Source of the DNA: JAWWBN01 sp033720955
GTDB taxonomy: Bacteria; Acidobacteriota; Thermoanaerobaculia; Multivoradales; JAHEKO01
Reading direction: 5' to 3'
DNA length: 58,278 nucleotides
Assembly (NCBI GenBank): GCA_033720955.1
Contig: JAWWBN010000001.1
Location: forward strand, 1-58,278
The notes beneath the pieces were generated by a model that made no database searches, had not been told where the DNA came from, and saw only the letters and a program-made list of their open reading frames with translations. Positions within the stretch are counted from its first letter, which is position 1, and each line of letters begins with the position of its first letter. The translations under genes were made by a program, and so were the position numbers. Below are positions 17,619 to 28,118 of this stretch, piece after piece.

Positions 17619-17663
17619 CTTCTCTGGGCTGTGGGCGCGACTTCGCGCCGCGGCGATGCTCCC

Positions 17664-17669
17664 AGTCTA
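17664..17669 (-). promoter_or_regulatory. Possible -10 box (TAGACT) for the Rossmann-protein/gdhA operon
   Basis: Read on the minus strand, TAGACT lies about 45 bases upstream of the ATG at 17618. A TACACT at 17730-17735 on the plus strand is the corresponding candidate for the divergent pckA gene. Neither has a convincing -35 box. Confidence 0.33.
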
Positions 17670-17783
17670 CCCCAGCGACCGGCCTCCGCCCCGCCTGCCG
17701 AGGGGTGGCCCGGCCGCGCCACACAGCGGTACACTCGACCCTCCGACCCGTCCCTCCGAAACGCATCCGACCGAGGTACCGGC

Positions 17784-19394
17784 ATGGAAAATCGAGGCTC
17801 CTTCGTCAGCTCGCACGGCATCGACCGTCACGGTCTCGCGGGCGCGGGCAGGGCGTTCTGGAACCTCTCGCCGGCGGCCCTCTACGAGCACGCCGTGCGC
17901 CGTGGCGAGGCGCAGATCGCGGAGCGCGGCCCCCTGGTCGCGCGCACCGGCCCCCACACCGGCCGCTCGCCCAACGACCGCTTCGTGGTGCGCGAGCCCG
18001 GCAGCGAGCGCGACATCTGGTGGGGCAAGGTCAACGCTCCGTTCGAGCGCGAGGTCTTCGACCGCATCGGCAAGGGAATGAAGCGCTACCTGCAGGAGCG
18101 GGACGTCTACGTGTTCAACGGGTACGCCGGCACCGACCCCGACTACCGTCTGCGGGTGCGGGTGATCACCGAGTACGCGTGGCACAACCTCTTCGCGCGC
18201 AACATGTTCGTGCGCGAGCCCGACGGCCGGGTGCTGGAGAGCCACGAGCCGGACTTCACGGTGATCTCGGCGCCCGGCTTCCAGGCCGATCCGGCGAGCG
18301 ACGGCACCCGCAGCCAGGCCTTCATCCTCCTCGACCTGGGGCAGCGCTGCGTCCTGATCGGCGGCACCGCCTACGCCGGCGAGATCAAGAAGAGCATCTT
18401 CAGCGTGATGAACTACTACCTGCCCAAGCGCGGGGTGCTCACCATGCACTGCAGCGCCAACTACGGCGCCTCGCGCGACGACGTGGCGGTCTTCTTCGGT
18501 CTCTCCGGCACCGGCAAGACGACCCTCTCCGCCGACCCGCAGCGCACCCTGATCGGCGACGACGAGCACGGCTGGTCCGACTCCGGCGTCTTCAACCTGG
18601 AGGGGGGCTGCTACGCCAAGGTCATCCGGTTGAGCGCCGCGGGGGAGCCGGAGATCTACGCCACGACCCGGCGCTTCGGCACCATCCTCGAGAACGTCGT
18701 CGTAGATCCCCACACCCGCCGCCTCGACCTGGACGACGACTCCCTCACCGAGAACACCCGCGCCAGCTATCCCGTGGAGAGCCTGGAGCGGGTGGACGTG
18801 GGGGGACGGGCCGGCCACCCGCGGCAGGTGGTCTTCCTGACCTGCGACGCCTTCGGGGTGCTGCCGCCGATCGCCCGGCTCAGCGAGGCCCAGGCGCTGT
18901 ACCACTTCATCAGCGGCTACACCGCCAAGGTCGCCGGCACCGAGCGCGGGGTCACCGAGCCCACGGCCACCTTCAGCGCCTGCTTCGGGGCGCCGTTCAT
19001 GCCGCTCCACCCCGGCGAGTACGCCCGCATGCTGGGCGAGAGGCTGCGGCGCCACGGCGTCTCCACCTGGCTGATCAACACCGGCTGGACGGGGGGCTCC
19101 CACGGTGCCGGCCACCGCATTCCGCTGGGTGAGACCCGCCGGCTGGTGAGCGCGGCCCTCTCCGGCGAGCTGGACGCCGCGCCGACGCGCACCGATCCCG
19201 TCTTCCGCTTCGAGGTGCCCACGGCGGTGGAAGGGGTGCCACCCGAGATCCTGACGCCCCGCGACACCTGGGCCGACGCCGCCGCCTACGACGAGAAGGC
19301 GGCCCGGCTGGCGGGGATGTTCCGGGAGAACTTCGCGCGGTACGCCGAGGGCACCCCGGACGCGGTCAGGGCGGCCGGCCCGGCCGAGGCGTAG
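17784..19394 (+). CDS. pckA: Phosphoenolpyruvate carboxykinase (ATP)
   Basis: The 536-residue enzyme catalyses oxaloacetate + ATP to PEP + CO2 + ADP, the entry step of gluconeogenesis. Diagnostic motifs are RTGPHTGRSPNDRFVV, GGTAYAGEIKKSIFSVMNYYLP (substrate and metal-binding Lys), the P-loop GLSGTGKTT starting at residue 239, the kinase-2 segment LIGDDEHGW and the closing NTGWTGG. The length is normal for the ATP-dependent class. ATG 17784 is chosen because the longer open frame upstream is just stop-free antisense to gdhA and its neighbour. With gdhA divergent next to it, this region fits growth on amino acids. Confidence 0.96.
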   Translation: MENRGSFVSSHGIDRHGLAGAGRAFWNLSPAALYEHAVRRGEAQIAERGPLVARTGPHTGRSPNDRFVVREPGSERDIWWGKVNAPFEREVFDRIGKGMKRYLQERDVYVFNGYAGTDPDYRLRVRVITEYAWHNLFARNMFVREPDGRVLESHEPDFTVISAPGFQADPASDGTRSQAFILLDLGQRCVLIGGTAYAGEIKKSIFSVMNYYLPKRGVLTMHCSANYGASRDDVAVFFGLSGTGKTTLSADPQRTLIGDDEHGWSDSGVFNLEGGCYAKVIRLSAAGEPEIYATTRRFGTILENVVVDPHTRRLDLDDDSLTENTRASYPVESLERVDVGGRAGHPRQVVFLTCDAFGVLPPIARLSEAQALYHFISGYTAKVAGTERGVTEPTATFSACFGAPFMPLHPGEYARMLGERLRRHGVSTWLINTGWTGGSHGAGHRIPLGETRRLVSAALSGELDAAPTRTDPVFRFEVPTAVEGVPPEILTPRDTWADAAAYDEKAARLAGMFRENFARYAEGTPDAVRAAGPAEA

Positions 19395-19452
19395 GCTCTC
19401 TCCGGGGGGGGCGCGCGGGCGGGGGCCGGCCGCGCGGAGGAACCGCCGGCGA

Positions 19453-19656
19453 TCAGTCGGTCAGGACGAAGGTGACCCGCATGTTCACGCGGTAGGCCGT
19501 CACCTCGCCGTCCTCCACGACCACCTTCATCTCGTTCACCCAGGCGCCGGTGATGTTGGTGAGCGTCTGCGAGGCCCGTGCGATGCCGATGCGGATCGCA
19601 TCCTCGAAGCTGCGGGGCGAGCTGGCGGTGATCTCGGAGACCTTGGCTACGGACAT
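19453..19656 (-). CDS. Dodecin family flavin-binding protein
   Basis: The 67-residue product matches dodecins: VAKVSEITASSPRSFEDAI, then ASQTLTNITGAWVNEMKVVVEDGEVTAYRVNMRVTFVL. Dodecins form hollow dodecamers that store and quench flavins; the Trp in the GAWV segment is the residue that stacks on the isoalloxazine ring. A strong AAAGGAGAGAAG ribosome-binding site precedes the ATG. It converges with pckA across 58 bases and stands as a single-gene unit. Confidence 0.93.
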   Translation of the reverse strand: MSVAKVSEITASSPRSFEDAIRIGIARASQTLTNITGAWVNEMKVVVEDGEVTAYRVNMRVTFVLTD

Positions 19657-19767
19657 CTCTTCTCTCCTTTGGGGGGAATGGGAGGTCGGGATCGCGATTC
19701 GGGGATCGGGATGGTAGCACGCGCTCCGGCGCCCGCCCCGGTCGCAGCGAGCCCCGCCCGCGGTCCC

Positions 19768-22293
19768 CTACCGGCCGGTCGAGACCCTGGGCAGCCTGCC
19801 GGTGGCCAGCGGCTCGGGGGGCGACAGGAAGCGTCCCTGGGCGTAGTTCACCCCCAGCTCGCGCAGCGCCTCGAGGGTGGCCTGGTCCTCGACCGCCTCG
19901 GCGATGGTCAGGAGGCCCAGGACCTGTCCCACCTCGTGGATGGAGGTCACCAGGGCCGCCTGCACCGGGTCGGCCACCATGTTGCGCACGAACTCGCCGT
20001 CGATCTTCAGGTAGTCCACGGGCAGGTTCTGGAGATAGGAGAACGAGGAGAGCCCCTTGCCGAAGTCGTCCAGGACGAACCGGCAGCCCCTCCCCTTCAG
20101 CACCGAGATGAAGCGGATGGCGTTGGGGAGGTCGGCGATGGCGGCGGTCTCGGTGATCTCGAACTGGATCCGCGCCGGCTCCACCCCGCTCGTCTCGAGC
20201 GACTCCACCACGAAGTCGAGGAACTCGCTCTCGCTCAGGCTCTGGCCGGAGACGTTGATGCCGAAGCGCTGGTCGGGCCGCGGCGGGCGGCCGCTGCGGC
20301 CGGCCAGATGCTCCAGCGCCGAGCCGACCATCCAGCGGTCGATCGAGCTGATCATGCCGTACTTCTCGGCCGCGGGGACGAAAGCGTGCGGCTCCACGAT
20401 CTCCCCCGACGGCTCCACCAGCCGCACCAGCAGCTCGTGCAGCGGCTCCTCCTCCCCGTCGGCCAGGGGCACGATGCGCTGCCGGAAGATGGTCAGCCGA
20501 TCCTCGTCGAAGGCGGTGTGGAGCCGGGTGATCCACTGCATCTGGCCGTGGTGCTCGGCGACGGTGGTGTCGCCCGGCTGGTAGGCGTGGATCCGGTTGC
20601 CGCCCTGCTCGCGGGCGACGTAGCAGGCGGCGTCCGCCGCGCTCACCACGCTGGAGAGGTCCCGGCTCTCGGCGGTCAGTGGAACCAGGCCGGCGGAGAA
20701 ACTCAGCGGGTAGACCCGGCCCTGCCAGGAGAAGCGGTGCTCGGCGACCCGGTCGAGCACCCGCTGGACGGTGGCGCGGGCGGCCTCCGGCTCGCGGTCC
20801 CAGAGCAGCACCCCGAAGTCGTCGCCCACCAGCCGGGCCACCAGGTCGTGCTCCTCGAGACAGGGCGGGATCAGGGCCGCCACCTGGCGGATGAGCTGGT
20901 CGCCGGCGCTGGGACCGTTGGCGTCGTTGATCACCTTGAAGCGGTCGAGGTCGAGGTGGGCCAGGGCGTGCACTCGCTCTTCGGTCTGGGCGCTCTCCAG
21001 CGCCTCGGCCAGGCGGGCCTCGAACTCCCGCCGGTTGATCAGGCCGGTCAGCGGGTCGTGGGTGGCCAGGTGGGCGATCTGCCGCTGGACGCGGCGCAGG
21101 GCCGAGAGGTCCTTGAACACCAGGATGGCACCGATCAGGGAGCCGTCGCGGCTGCGGATGGGCGCCGCCGAGTCGTGGACCGCGAAGCGCTTGCCGTCCC
21201 GCCGTACCAGGCTCCGGTCGCCCGGGTAGACGATGGACTGGCGCTCGGAGAGACAGCGGCGCACCGGGTCGAGCGACTGCTGACCGGTGTCCTCGGAGAC
21301 CACCTTGTAGACCTCGTCCACCGGCCGTCCGTAGGCCTCGGCCAGGGTCCACCCCGTGAGCCGCTGGGCGACGGGGTTCAGGTAGTCGATCGACCCCTCG
21401 GCGTCGGTGCGGATCACCCCGTCGGCGATGGAGGCCAGGGTCACCTGGGCACGCTCCTTCTCCTGGAAGAGGGCCTCCTCGGCGATCTTGCGCTCGGTGA
21501 CGTCGTGGGCGGCGCCGATCACCTTGGTCGTCCACCCTTCGGCGTTGCGGACCGCGAGTCCCTTCTCGGCGATCCAGCGGATGCTGCCGTTGGGCAGCAC
21601 GCAGCGGATCTCCACGGCGAGGCTGCCGTCGCGAGCCAGGGCGCGTCGCAGGGCGCGCTCGAGCCGCTGCTGGTCGTCCGGGTGGACGAAGCGGCGGAAG
21701 TTGGCCCCGGTGCGGATGATGCGGCGCACGGCGAAGCCGAAGATCTCGTCGGCGTAGTCGGAGATGCGCAGCTCGTCGGTCTCCGGGACCCACTCCCAGG
21801 CCACCGACTGCGCCGCGCGCTGCGCCAGCTTCAGCCGGCTGTCCACCTCGAGCGCCGACAGCTCGGCCAGCTTGCGCTCGGTGATGTCGAAGCCGGTGCC
21901 CGCCGCCGCCCGCCGGCCGTCGTCGAGCCGGAGCTGGCTGATGGCGAGGTCCAGCCAGCGCGTCTCGCCGTCCTTGCGCACGATCTGGAGCTCGAGCCGG
22001 CGGCCGGGCCGCGCCTCGTCCCACCTATCGCCCAGGAGGTCGTGATGCCGCGGGTGGACGAGCTCCCAGAGCGACATCTGGGCGAGCTCCGCGGCGGAGT
22101 ACCCCGACACCTCCCGCCACCCGCGGTTGACGTAGAGGAAGCGGTCGCGGAAGAGGAAGATCGCGGTCGAGGTGGTCTCGGCGAGAGCGCGAAACCACTC
22201 TTGCGGCTCGGCGGTGGGGGGGCTCGCTCCCGGCGGCTTCAAACCGCGGGCATTATAGTGGCGCGCCGGCGGGCTCTCTGTGGTGCCGCCCAC
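19768..22293 (-). CDS. PAS-PAS-PAS-GGDEF-EAL cyclic-di-GMP signalling protein
   Basis: The protein has up to 841 residues and no membrane segments, so it appears cytoplasmic. Three PAS-type sensor modules are visible (WFRALAETTSTAIFLFRDRF; RISDYADEIFGF; TLASIADGVIRTDAEGSIDYLNPVAQRLTGW). A GGDEF domain has the degenerate site VGDDFG in place of GGDEF, suggesting weak or absent cyclase activity. An EAL domain carries ELLVRL in place of EAL, with SSIDRW, the NVSGQSL segment, DDFGKGLSSFSYLQNLP and LKIDGEF. Phosphodiesterase activity is therefore the more likely output. The frame opens at 22293, but a perfect minus-strand TATAAT lies inside it at 22252-22257. A TTG at 22242 (reading KPPGASPPTAEP) is an alternative start. 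Confidence 0.88.
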   Translation of the reverse strand: MGGTTESPPARHYNARGLKPPGASPPTAEPQEWFRALAETTSTAIFLFRDRFLYVNRGWREVSGYSAAELAQMSLWELVHPRHHDLLGDRWDEARPGRRLELQIVRKDGETRWLDLAISQLRLDDGRRAAAGTGFDITERKLAELSALEVDSRLKLAQRAAQSVAWEWVPETDELRISDYADEIFGFAVRRIIRTGANFRRFVHPDDQQRLERALRRALARDGSLAVEIRCVLPNGSIRWIAEKGLAVRNAEGWTTKVIGAAHDVTERKIAEEALFQEKERAQVTLASIADGVIRTDAEGSIDYLNPVAQRLTGWTLAEAYGRPVDEVYKVVSEDTGQQSLDPVRRCLSERQSIVYPGDRSLVRRDGKRFAVHDSAAPIRSRDGSLIGAILVFKDLSALRRVQRQIAHLATHDPLTGLINRREFEARLAEALESAQTEERVHALAHLDLDRFKVINDANGPSAGDQLIRQVAALIPPCLEEHDLVARLVGDDFGVLLWDREPEAARATVQRVLDRVAEHRFSWQGRVYPLSFSAGLVPLTAESRDLSSVVSAADAACYVAREQGGNRIHAYQPGDTTVAEHHGQMQWITRLHTAFDEDRLTIFRQRIVPLADGEEEPLHELLVRLVEPSGEIVEPHAFVPAAEKYGMISSIDRWMVGSALEHLAGRSGRPPRPDQRFGINVSGQSLSESEFLDFVVESLETSGVEPARIQFEITETAAIADLPNAIRFISVLKGRGCRFVLDDFGKGLSSFSYLQNLPVDYLKIDGEFVRNMVADPVQAALVTSIHEVGQVLGLLTIAEAVEDQATLEALRELGVNYAQGRFLSPPEPLATGRLPRVSTGR
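22252..22257 (-). promoter_or_regulatory. Perfect TATAAT -10 hexamer near the start of the PAS-GGDEF-EAL gene
   Basis: The minus strand reads TATAAT here; the overlapping plus-strand sequence TATAGT (22254-22259) could equally serve the divergent SMUG1-type gene. In such GC-rich DNA an exact match is noteworthy. No TTGACA-like -35 is seen at 17 bases (CAGAGA). Confidence 0.4.
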
Positions 22294-22316
22294 ATCCCGG
22301 ACCCGGCGCCGCGGTC

Positions 22317-23039
22317 ATGCCCTCCACCCCCATCCGGATCTCCCGCCGTCTCTCGGAGGCCCTGACCGGCCTGGTCTTCGGCCCGCCGGTGCGCCACGTC
22401 TACGACCCGCTCGTCTACGCCCGCGCGCCGCACGAGCTCTACCTGGCCCGCTGGGCCGGGACGCCGCGCGAGGTGGTCTTCCTGGGGATGAACCCGGGTC
22501 CGTGGGGCATGGCCCAGACCGGGGTCCCCTTCGGCGAGGTGGAGCTGGTGCGGGGGTGGGTGGGGGTCGAGGCGCCGGTCGGCCGGCCGCCCGGCGAGCA
22601 TCCGAAGCGCCCAATCCTGGGCTTCGACTGTCCGCGCAGCGAGGTCAGCGGACGCCGTCTCTGGGGTTGGGCCCGCGACCGCTTCGGCACCCCGGAGCGC
22701 TTCTTCGCCCGCTTCTTCGTGGCCAACTACTGCCCCCTGCTGTTCCTGGAGGAGAGCGGCCGGAACCGGACTCCCGACCGACTGCCGGCGGCGGAGCGGC
22801 GGCCGCTGCTCGAGCAGTGCGACGAGGCGCTGCGGGAGCTGATGCGGCACCTGCGGCCGCGCCTGGTGGTCGGGGTGGGGGCGTGGGCCGAGAGCCGCGC
22901 CCGAGAGGCCCTGGACGGCTCGGGGATCCGGGTGGGCCGCGTCCTCCACCCCAGCCCGGCCAGCCCGGCGGCGAATCGCGGCTGGCGGCGGCGCGCCGAG
23001 ACCGAGCTGGCCGCGCTCGGCGTCGAGCTCCCCGCGTAG
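22317..23039 (+). CDS. SMUG1-type uracil-DNA glycosylase
   Basis: The 240-residue product carries both signatures of single-strand-selective monofunctional uracil-DNA glycosylase: FLGMNPGPWGMAQTGVPFGEV (catalytic Asn region) and HPSPASPAANRGW near the C-terminus. FFVANYCPLLFLE also fits the fold. The enzyme excises uracil and related lesions to begin base-excision repair. SMUG1 is best known from animals, with scattered bacterial homologues. The gene starts 23 bases from the divergent signalling gene and precedes acs by about 120 bases. Confidence 0.92.
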   Translation: MPSTPIRISRRLSEALTGLVFGPPVRHVYDPLVYARAPHELYLARWAGTPREVVFLGMNPGPWGMAQTGVPFGEVELVRGWVGVEAPVGRPPGEHPKRPILGFDCPRSEVSGRRLWGWARDRFGTPERFFARFFVANYCPLLFLEESGRNRTPDRLPAAERRPLLEQCDEALRELMRHLRPRLVVGVGAWAESRAREALDGSGIRVGRVLHPSPASPAANRGWRRRAETELAALGVELPA

Positions 23040-23114
23040 GAGCACGGTCCGCCCCACCCGGGGGTGGGAGCCGGGGCAGCCCGACGACGGGGCGTGACGG
23101 CGCGACCGCTCCGG

Positions 23115-23120
23115 TAGGAT
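23115..23120 (+). promoter_or_regulatory. Possible -10 box (TAGGAT) for acs
   Basis: TAGGAT is preceded by GG and lies 41 bases upstream of the acs ATG at 23162. This is the same TAGnnT form seen before several other genes. No clear -35 is visible. Confidence 0.33.
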
Positions 23121-23161
23121 GCCGGCGGGGTCCGGCCCGCCCGACCAGAGGAGAGATGCGG

Positions 23162-25081
<1,920 letters not shown>

Positions 25082-25102
25082 GAGCCGAGGCAGAATCACC
25101 CC

Positions 25103-25579
25103 ATGGCGAGCCGCCGGCTGAGGCGTATCGGCGGGACCCCGATCGAAGAGGCGCCCCTTTGGGTGCTGTCGATTCTCTTTCTTCTGCTGTGGCTGATCGC
25201 CTTCCCGGCGCTCGTGGGGCTCGCCAACGGAGTCGGCCTCGTGCGGGGCGGTGTCGCGACTCTGGCGGCGGCGGCGGCGGTCGTCTCGTTCCTGCTCGTC
25301 CTCGGGCTCGCCCGTCTTCCCCGGTGGCGGCGCAAGCCGGCGCTCGGGGGCGGCAAGCCCCTCTTCGCGCGCTTCTCCACCTGGTTGGTGACGGCGCTGC
25401 TCGTTCCCAACGTCCTCCATGGCGTGCTGGTGCTCGCGACCGGCGGCGAGCCGTTCGACTACGCGACGACGTGGCTCATCGGGCTCCTGGTCTCGGCGAT
25501 CCACGCCCTGGGGGCCCTCCTCCACGGGCTCCGAGGCCGTCGGTCTGCGCCGAATGGGCCCTCCGGACCCCAGGGGTGA
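25103..25579 (+). CDS. Small membrane protein of unknown function
   Basis: The 158-residue product has four predicted membrane segments (around LWVLSILFLLLWLIAFPAL, VATLAAAAAVVSFLLVLGL, TWLVTALLVPNVLHGVLVLA and TWLIGLLVSAIHALGALL), with basic loops between them. I do not recognise a family. It begins 21 bases after acs, so it is probably read from the same transcript; whether it relates to acetate uptake is not shown by the sequence. Confidence 0.65.
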   Translation: MASRRLRRIGGTPIEEAPLWVLSILFLLLWLIAFPALVGLANGVGLVRGGVATLAAAAAVVSFLLVLGLARLPRWRRKPALGGGKPLFARFSTWLVTALLVPNVLHGVLVLATGGEPFDYATTWLIGLLVSAIHALGALLHGLRGRRSAPNGPSGPQG

Positions 25580-25636
25580 CCCCGGCCCTCCGGCGAGGCC
25601 GCCTCGGCCCTTCTCGAACGGCTGGCCGAGGGGGAG

Positions 25637-26227
25637 CTACTCCCGCAGCGTGGTCGTGCGGCCCGCCTCGACGGTTGCCGCCTCGGCCAGCACGACGGTG
25701 CGGTTCTGCTCGACCGTCAGCTCGACGCGGTACGACCCGGGCAGGAGCGCCAGAGCCGAGCCGAGCGTCGGCGGGTTCAGCGCCACCATCCGCTCGTCCC
25801 CCAGGTAGGGCGCCCAGAAGGAGGCGCGCGTCCCCTCGACGATCAGGGTCCCGGTGCGGAGGACGATCTTCTCGCCCGACCGAACGGTCACCCGGCGCTC
25901 CGTGTTGTTGACGCGCACCCGGTAGGTGCCGGGCGCCACCGCCACGGCGTTGCCGAGAACAGGGGGGTTGCCCGGAAAGGCCCTCGTGCCGTCGTCGTGC
26001 ACGACGTCGAACCAGTCTCTGGTGTCGCCGAGCACCTCGACCGCACCGCCGGAGGGGTCGTTCCACGGCTGGACGGTGACCTCCCGCCGGGACGCCTCGA
26101 GCTCCTCCGTCGCCGCCGGCTCCGGCGGAGAGCCCGTCTTCTCGACCGGGGCGGGCGAGCCGTCGCAGGCCGCGACCCCGAGGCAGGCGATCATCAGGAC
26201 GGCCGGACGCCAGCTCCATCTCGTCAT
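25637..26227 (-). CDS. Putative lipoprotein of unknown function
   Basis: The 196-residue protein has a basic start, a hydrophobic stretch and the lipobox LGVAAC, so it is probably lipidated at that Cys. The mature part contains two similar beta-rich segments: NPPVLGNAVAVAPGTYRVRVNNTERRVTVRSGE and NPPTLGSALALLPGSYRVELTVEQNRTVVLAE. This looks like a tandem duplication of a PEGA-like small beta-sandwich. It faces the small membrane-protein gene tail to tail. The 235 bases between it and the next minus-strand gene (26228-26462) show nothing recognisable. Confidence 0.7.
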   Translation of the reverse strand: MTRWSWRPAVLMIACLGVAACDGSPAPVEKTGSPPEPAATEELEASRREVTVQPWNDPSGGAVEVLGDTRDWFDVVHDDGTRAFPGNPPVLGNAVAVAPGTYRVRVNNTERRVTVRSGEKIVLRTGTLIVEGTRASFWAPYLGDERMVALNPPTLGSALALLPGSYRVELTVEQNRTVVLAEAATVEAGRTTTLRE

Positions 26228-26462
26228 CTCGACGCCTCCCTGCCGCTCGCGCCGGGGCGTGGGCCCACGGGTCGCGGCGAAGAAGAGAGTACTCCTCCCG
26301 GCCCGGGGACCGCCATAGATTTCCGCGGGGCGGAGCGGAGGGAAGGATGGCCTCCGGGCCCGCCCGCGGCTCGGCCCGGGGACCGGACCGTCGAGGTCAC
26401 GTAGAAGGTCTGGGCTCCGAGCCCGTCCCGCAGGGCCACGGCCACGCTCACCGCGCCTCGCT

Positions 26463-28073
26463 CTACCGCCCGAGCGCTCGGCCGTTGAGCGGCGGCGTGG
26501 TGGCGCCCAGCAGCTCTCCGGTCTCGGGGTCCATCGCCACGCCGATCCAGTAGCCCAGGCTCTCGAAGTCGCGGCGCGAGAGCTCGTCGATCTCGATGCC
26601 GCGGGCCCGCACCTCGTCCAGGACGTCGGAGGGAAAGTCGCCGATCGTGACCAGCGACGGACCGATGCCGCCCTCCGGAAGGCGGCGGGGGGCCCGGAAG
26701 AGCGCCGTGTCCACCGCCTGCTTCGGGCTCATCCCATAGGCCAGGATGTTCACCAGGCTCTGCACGGTGGCTTCCATGAGGCCGCGGCCGATGGCGCTCG
26801 ACGCCAGCACCGGCCGTTTCTTCTGGGTGACGATCATCGGGTTGGTGCCGGTCCAGATCCGCTGGCCCGGGCCCGCGGCCGCCACTCGGCGCTGCTGCTG
26901 GGCGGCGGCGTCGGGGATCGAGACGCCGTCCACGAAGATCCCCGTCAGGCCCCAGGCTGAGGTGTTGATGCTGTGCAGCAGCGCCACCACGTTGCCCTCG
27001 TCGTCCACGGCGATCACGCCGTCGGAGTGCAGGGGCGGCACCAGGCCGTAGGCGTCGCGAGTGGCCGAGAGCAGGGCGAAGAGGGCGTCGGCCGACTCGG
27101 TGTAGTGGCCCAGCGTCGCGAGGTTCACGCCGCGCAGGTTGCGAAAGACCCGCGCGGCGATCCTACCGCCCATGCCGGGCGACCGCGGGGCCTGGATCTT
27201 GTAGTCATCGAAGCGGGCCTTGCCGGGGCGCTTCCAGATTGGACGGTAGGCCGCGAGGTCGTCCATGGTCATCTTGCCGCCGTCGGCCTGGATCGCGGCC
27301 ACAAGCTTCTCGCCCCAGGCGCCGGTGTACATCTCGTCGGCCCCGTTGCGGGCTGCCCGGCGCAGCGTCTGCGCCAAACTAGGCTGTCGGAAGAGGTCCC
27401 CGGTCTGGTAGGGGGCGCCGTCGGGCCGGGTGAAGATAGCCCGGGTCTCCGGCAGCCGGCTCAGGACCCCCCAGCGGAAGGAGATGGTAGCGGCCAGATC
27501 GGCGTCCAGGGGGAAGCCTTCCTCGGCGAAGTAGATGGCCGGGACGAAGAGCTCCGCCCAGGGCAGGCGTCCATGGCGCTGGTGCGCCGCTTCGGCCGCG
27601 GCCATGAAGCCCGGGACCAGGGCGGTGCGGCCGCTGGGCGCGGCCGACGGAATCGACAGCGGATCGTCCTCGCCCAGCACCGTGTTGAACTCGCCGTTGA
27701 GGTAGTCCAGCTTGCGGGTATCCGCGTCGTAGTGCACCAGGGAGAGGATGCCGGCGAAGCTCACCCAACTGCCGGCGGCCAGGGTGATCTGCGCGAACGC
27801 GGTAGCGAGCGCCGCGTCGACCGCGCTGCCGCCCTGCTCGAGGGCGGCGAGCCCGGCGCGGACCGCCAGCGAGCCCGTCGTGCCGACGATCATCCCCTCG
27901 CGGCCGCTGGCCTCCGGCTTGACGCCTCCGAGCTCCTGGTTGAGCCGGGTGTAGAGCTCCAGCTCCCCCGGGGGCCAGGAGGCGGGGGAGAGATCGACCG
28001 CTGGGCTCGCCCGGAGCGGGGTCGCCGCCGGGAGCAGCAGCGGAATGACCAGCAGAGCGATGAGGCGTCGCAC
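26463..28073 (-). CDS. Gamma-glutamyltransferase-family (Ntn-hydrolase) exported protein
   Basis: From the GTG at 28073 the product is 536 residues with a signal peptide (RRLIALLVIPLLLPAATPLRASPA). The large-subunit half shows ALEQGGSAVDAALATAFAQITLAAGSW and family landmarks (FNTVLGEDDP, VPGFMAAAEAAHQRHG). The C-terminal half contains the processing region LHSDGVIAVDDEGNVVALLHSINTSAWG and PRRLPEGG. In classical GGT the self-cleaving nucleophile is Thr in a T-T-H motif; aligned on the EGN-V segment, this protein has Ser350 and no His. Related 'HSD' paralogues exist, so function may be preserved with Ser or altered. The frame is open to 28166, but that extension would cross the suf promoter region. 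Confidence 0.8.
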   Translation of the reverse strand: MRRLIALLVIPLLLPAATPLRASPAVDLSPASWPPGELELYTRLNQELGGVKPEASGREGMIVGTTGSLAVRAGLAALEQGGSAVDAALATAFAQITLAAGSWVSFAGILSLVHYDADTRKLDYLNGEFNTVLGEDDPLSIPSAAPSGRTALVPGFMAAAEAAHQRHGRLPWAELFVPAIYFAEEGFPLDADLAATISFRWGVLSRLPETRAIFTRPDGAPYQTGDLFRQPSLAQTLRRAARNGADEMYTGAWGEKLVAAIQADGGKMTMDDLAAYRPIWKRPGKARFDDYKIQAPRSPGMGGRIAARVFRNLRGVNLATLGHYTESADALFALLSATRDAYGLVPPLHSDGVIAVDDEGNVVALLHSINTSAWGLTGIFVDGVSIPDAAAQQQRRVAAAGPGQRIWTGTNPMIVTQKKRPVLASSAIGRGLMEATVQSLVNILAYGMSPKQAVDTALFRAPRRLPEGGIGPSLVTIGDFPSDVLDEVRARGIEIDELSRRDFESLGYWIGVAMDPETGELLGATTPPLNGRALGR

Positions 28074-28118
28074 CGTGGCGAACCGTAGCAAGTTCCCTGC
28101 CGTCCCCTGCCGTCCGGC

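Noticed and set aside
13626..17783. A very long plus-strand open frame continuing upstream of pckA
   Set aside because: It runs antisense to gdhA and the Rossmann-protein gene; high G+C removes stop codons from the shadow frames, and the translation is Arg/Gly/His-rich with no domain similarity. Only 17784-19394 is coding.
22280..23161. Upstream extension of the acs frame
   Set aside because: It overlaps the SMUG1-type gene in another frame and is Arg/Pro/Gly-rich; the acs family N-terminus starts at 23162 after a good ribosome-binding site.
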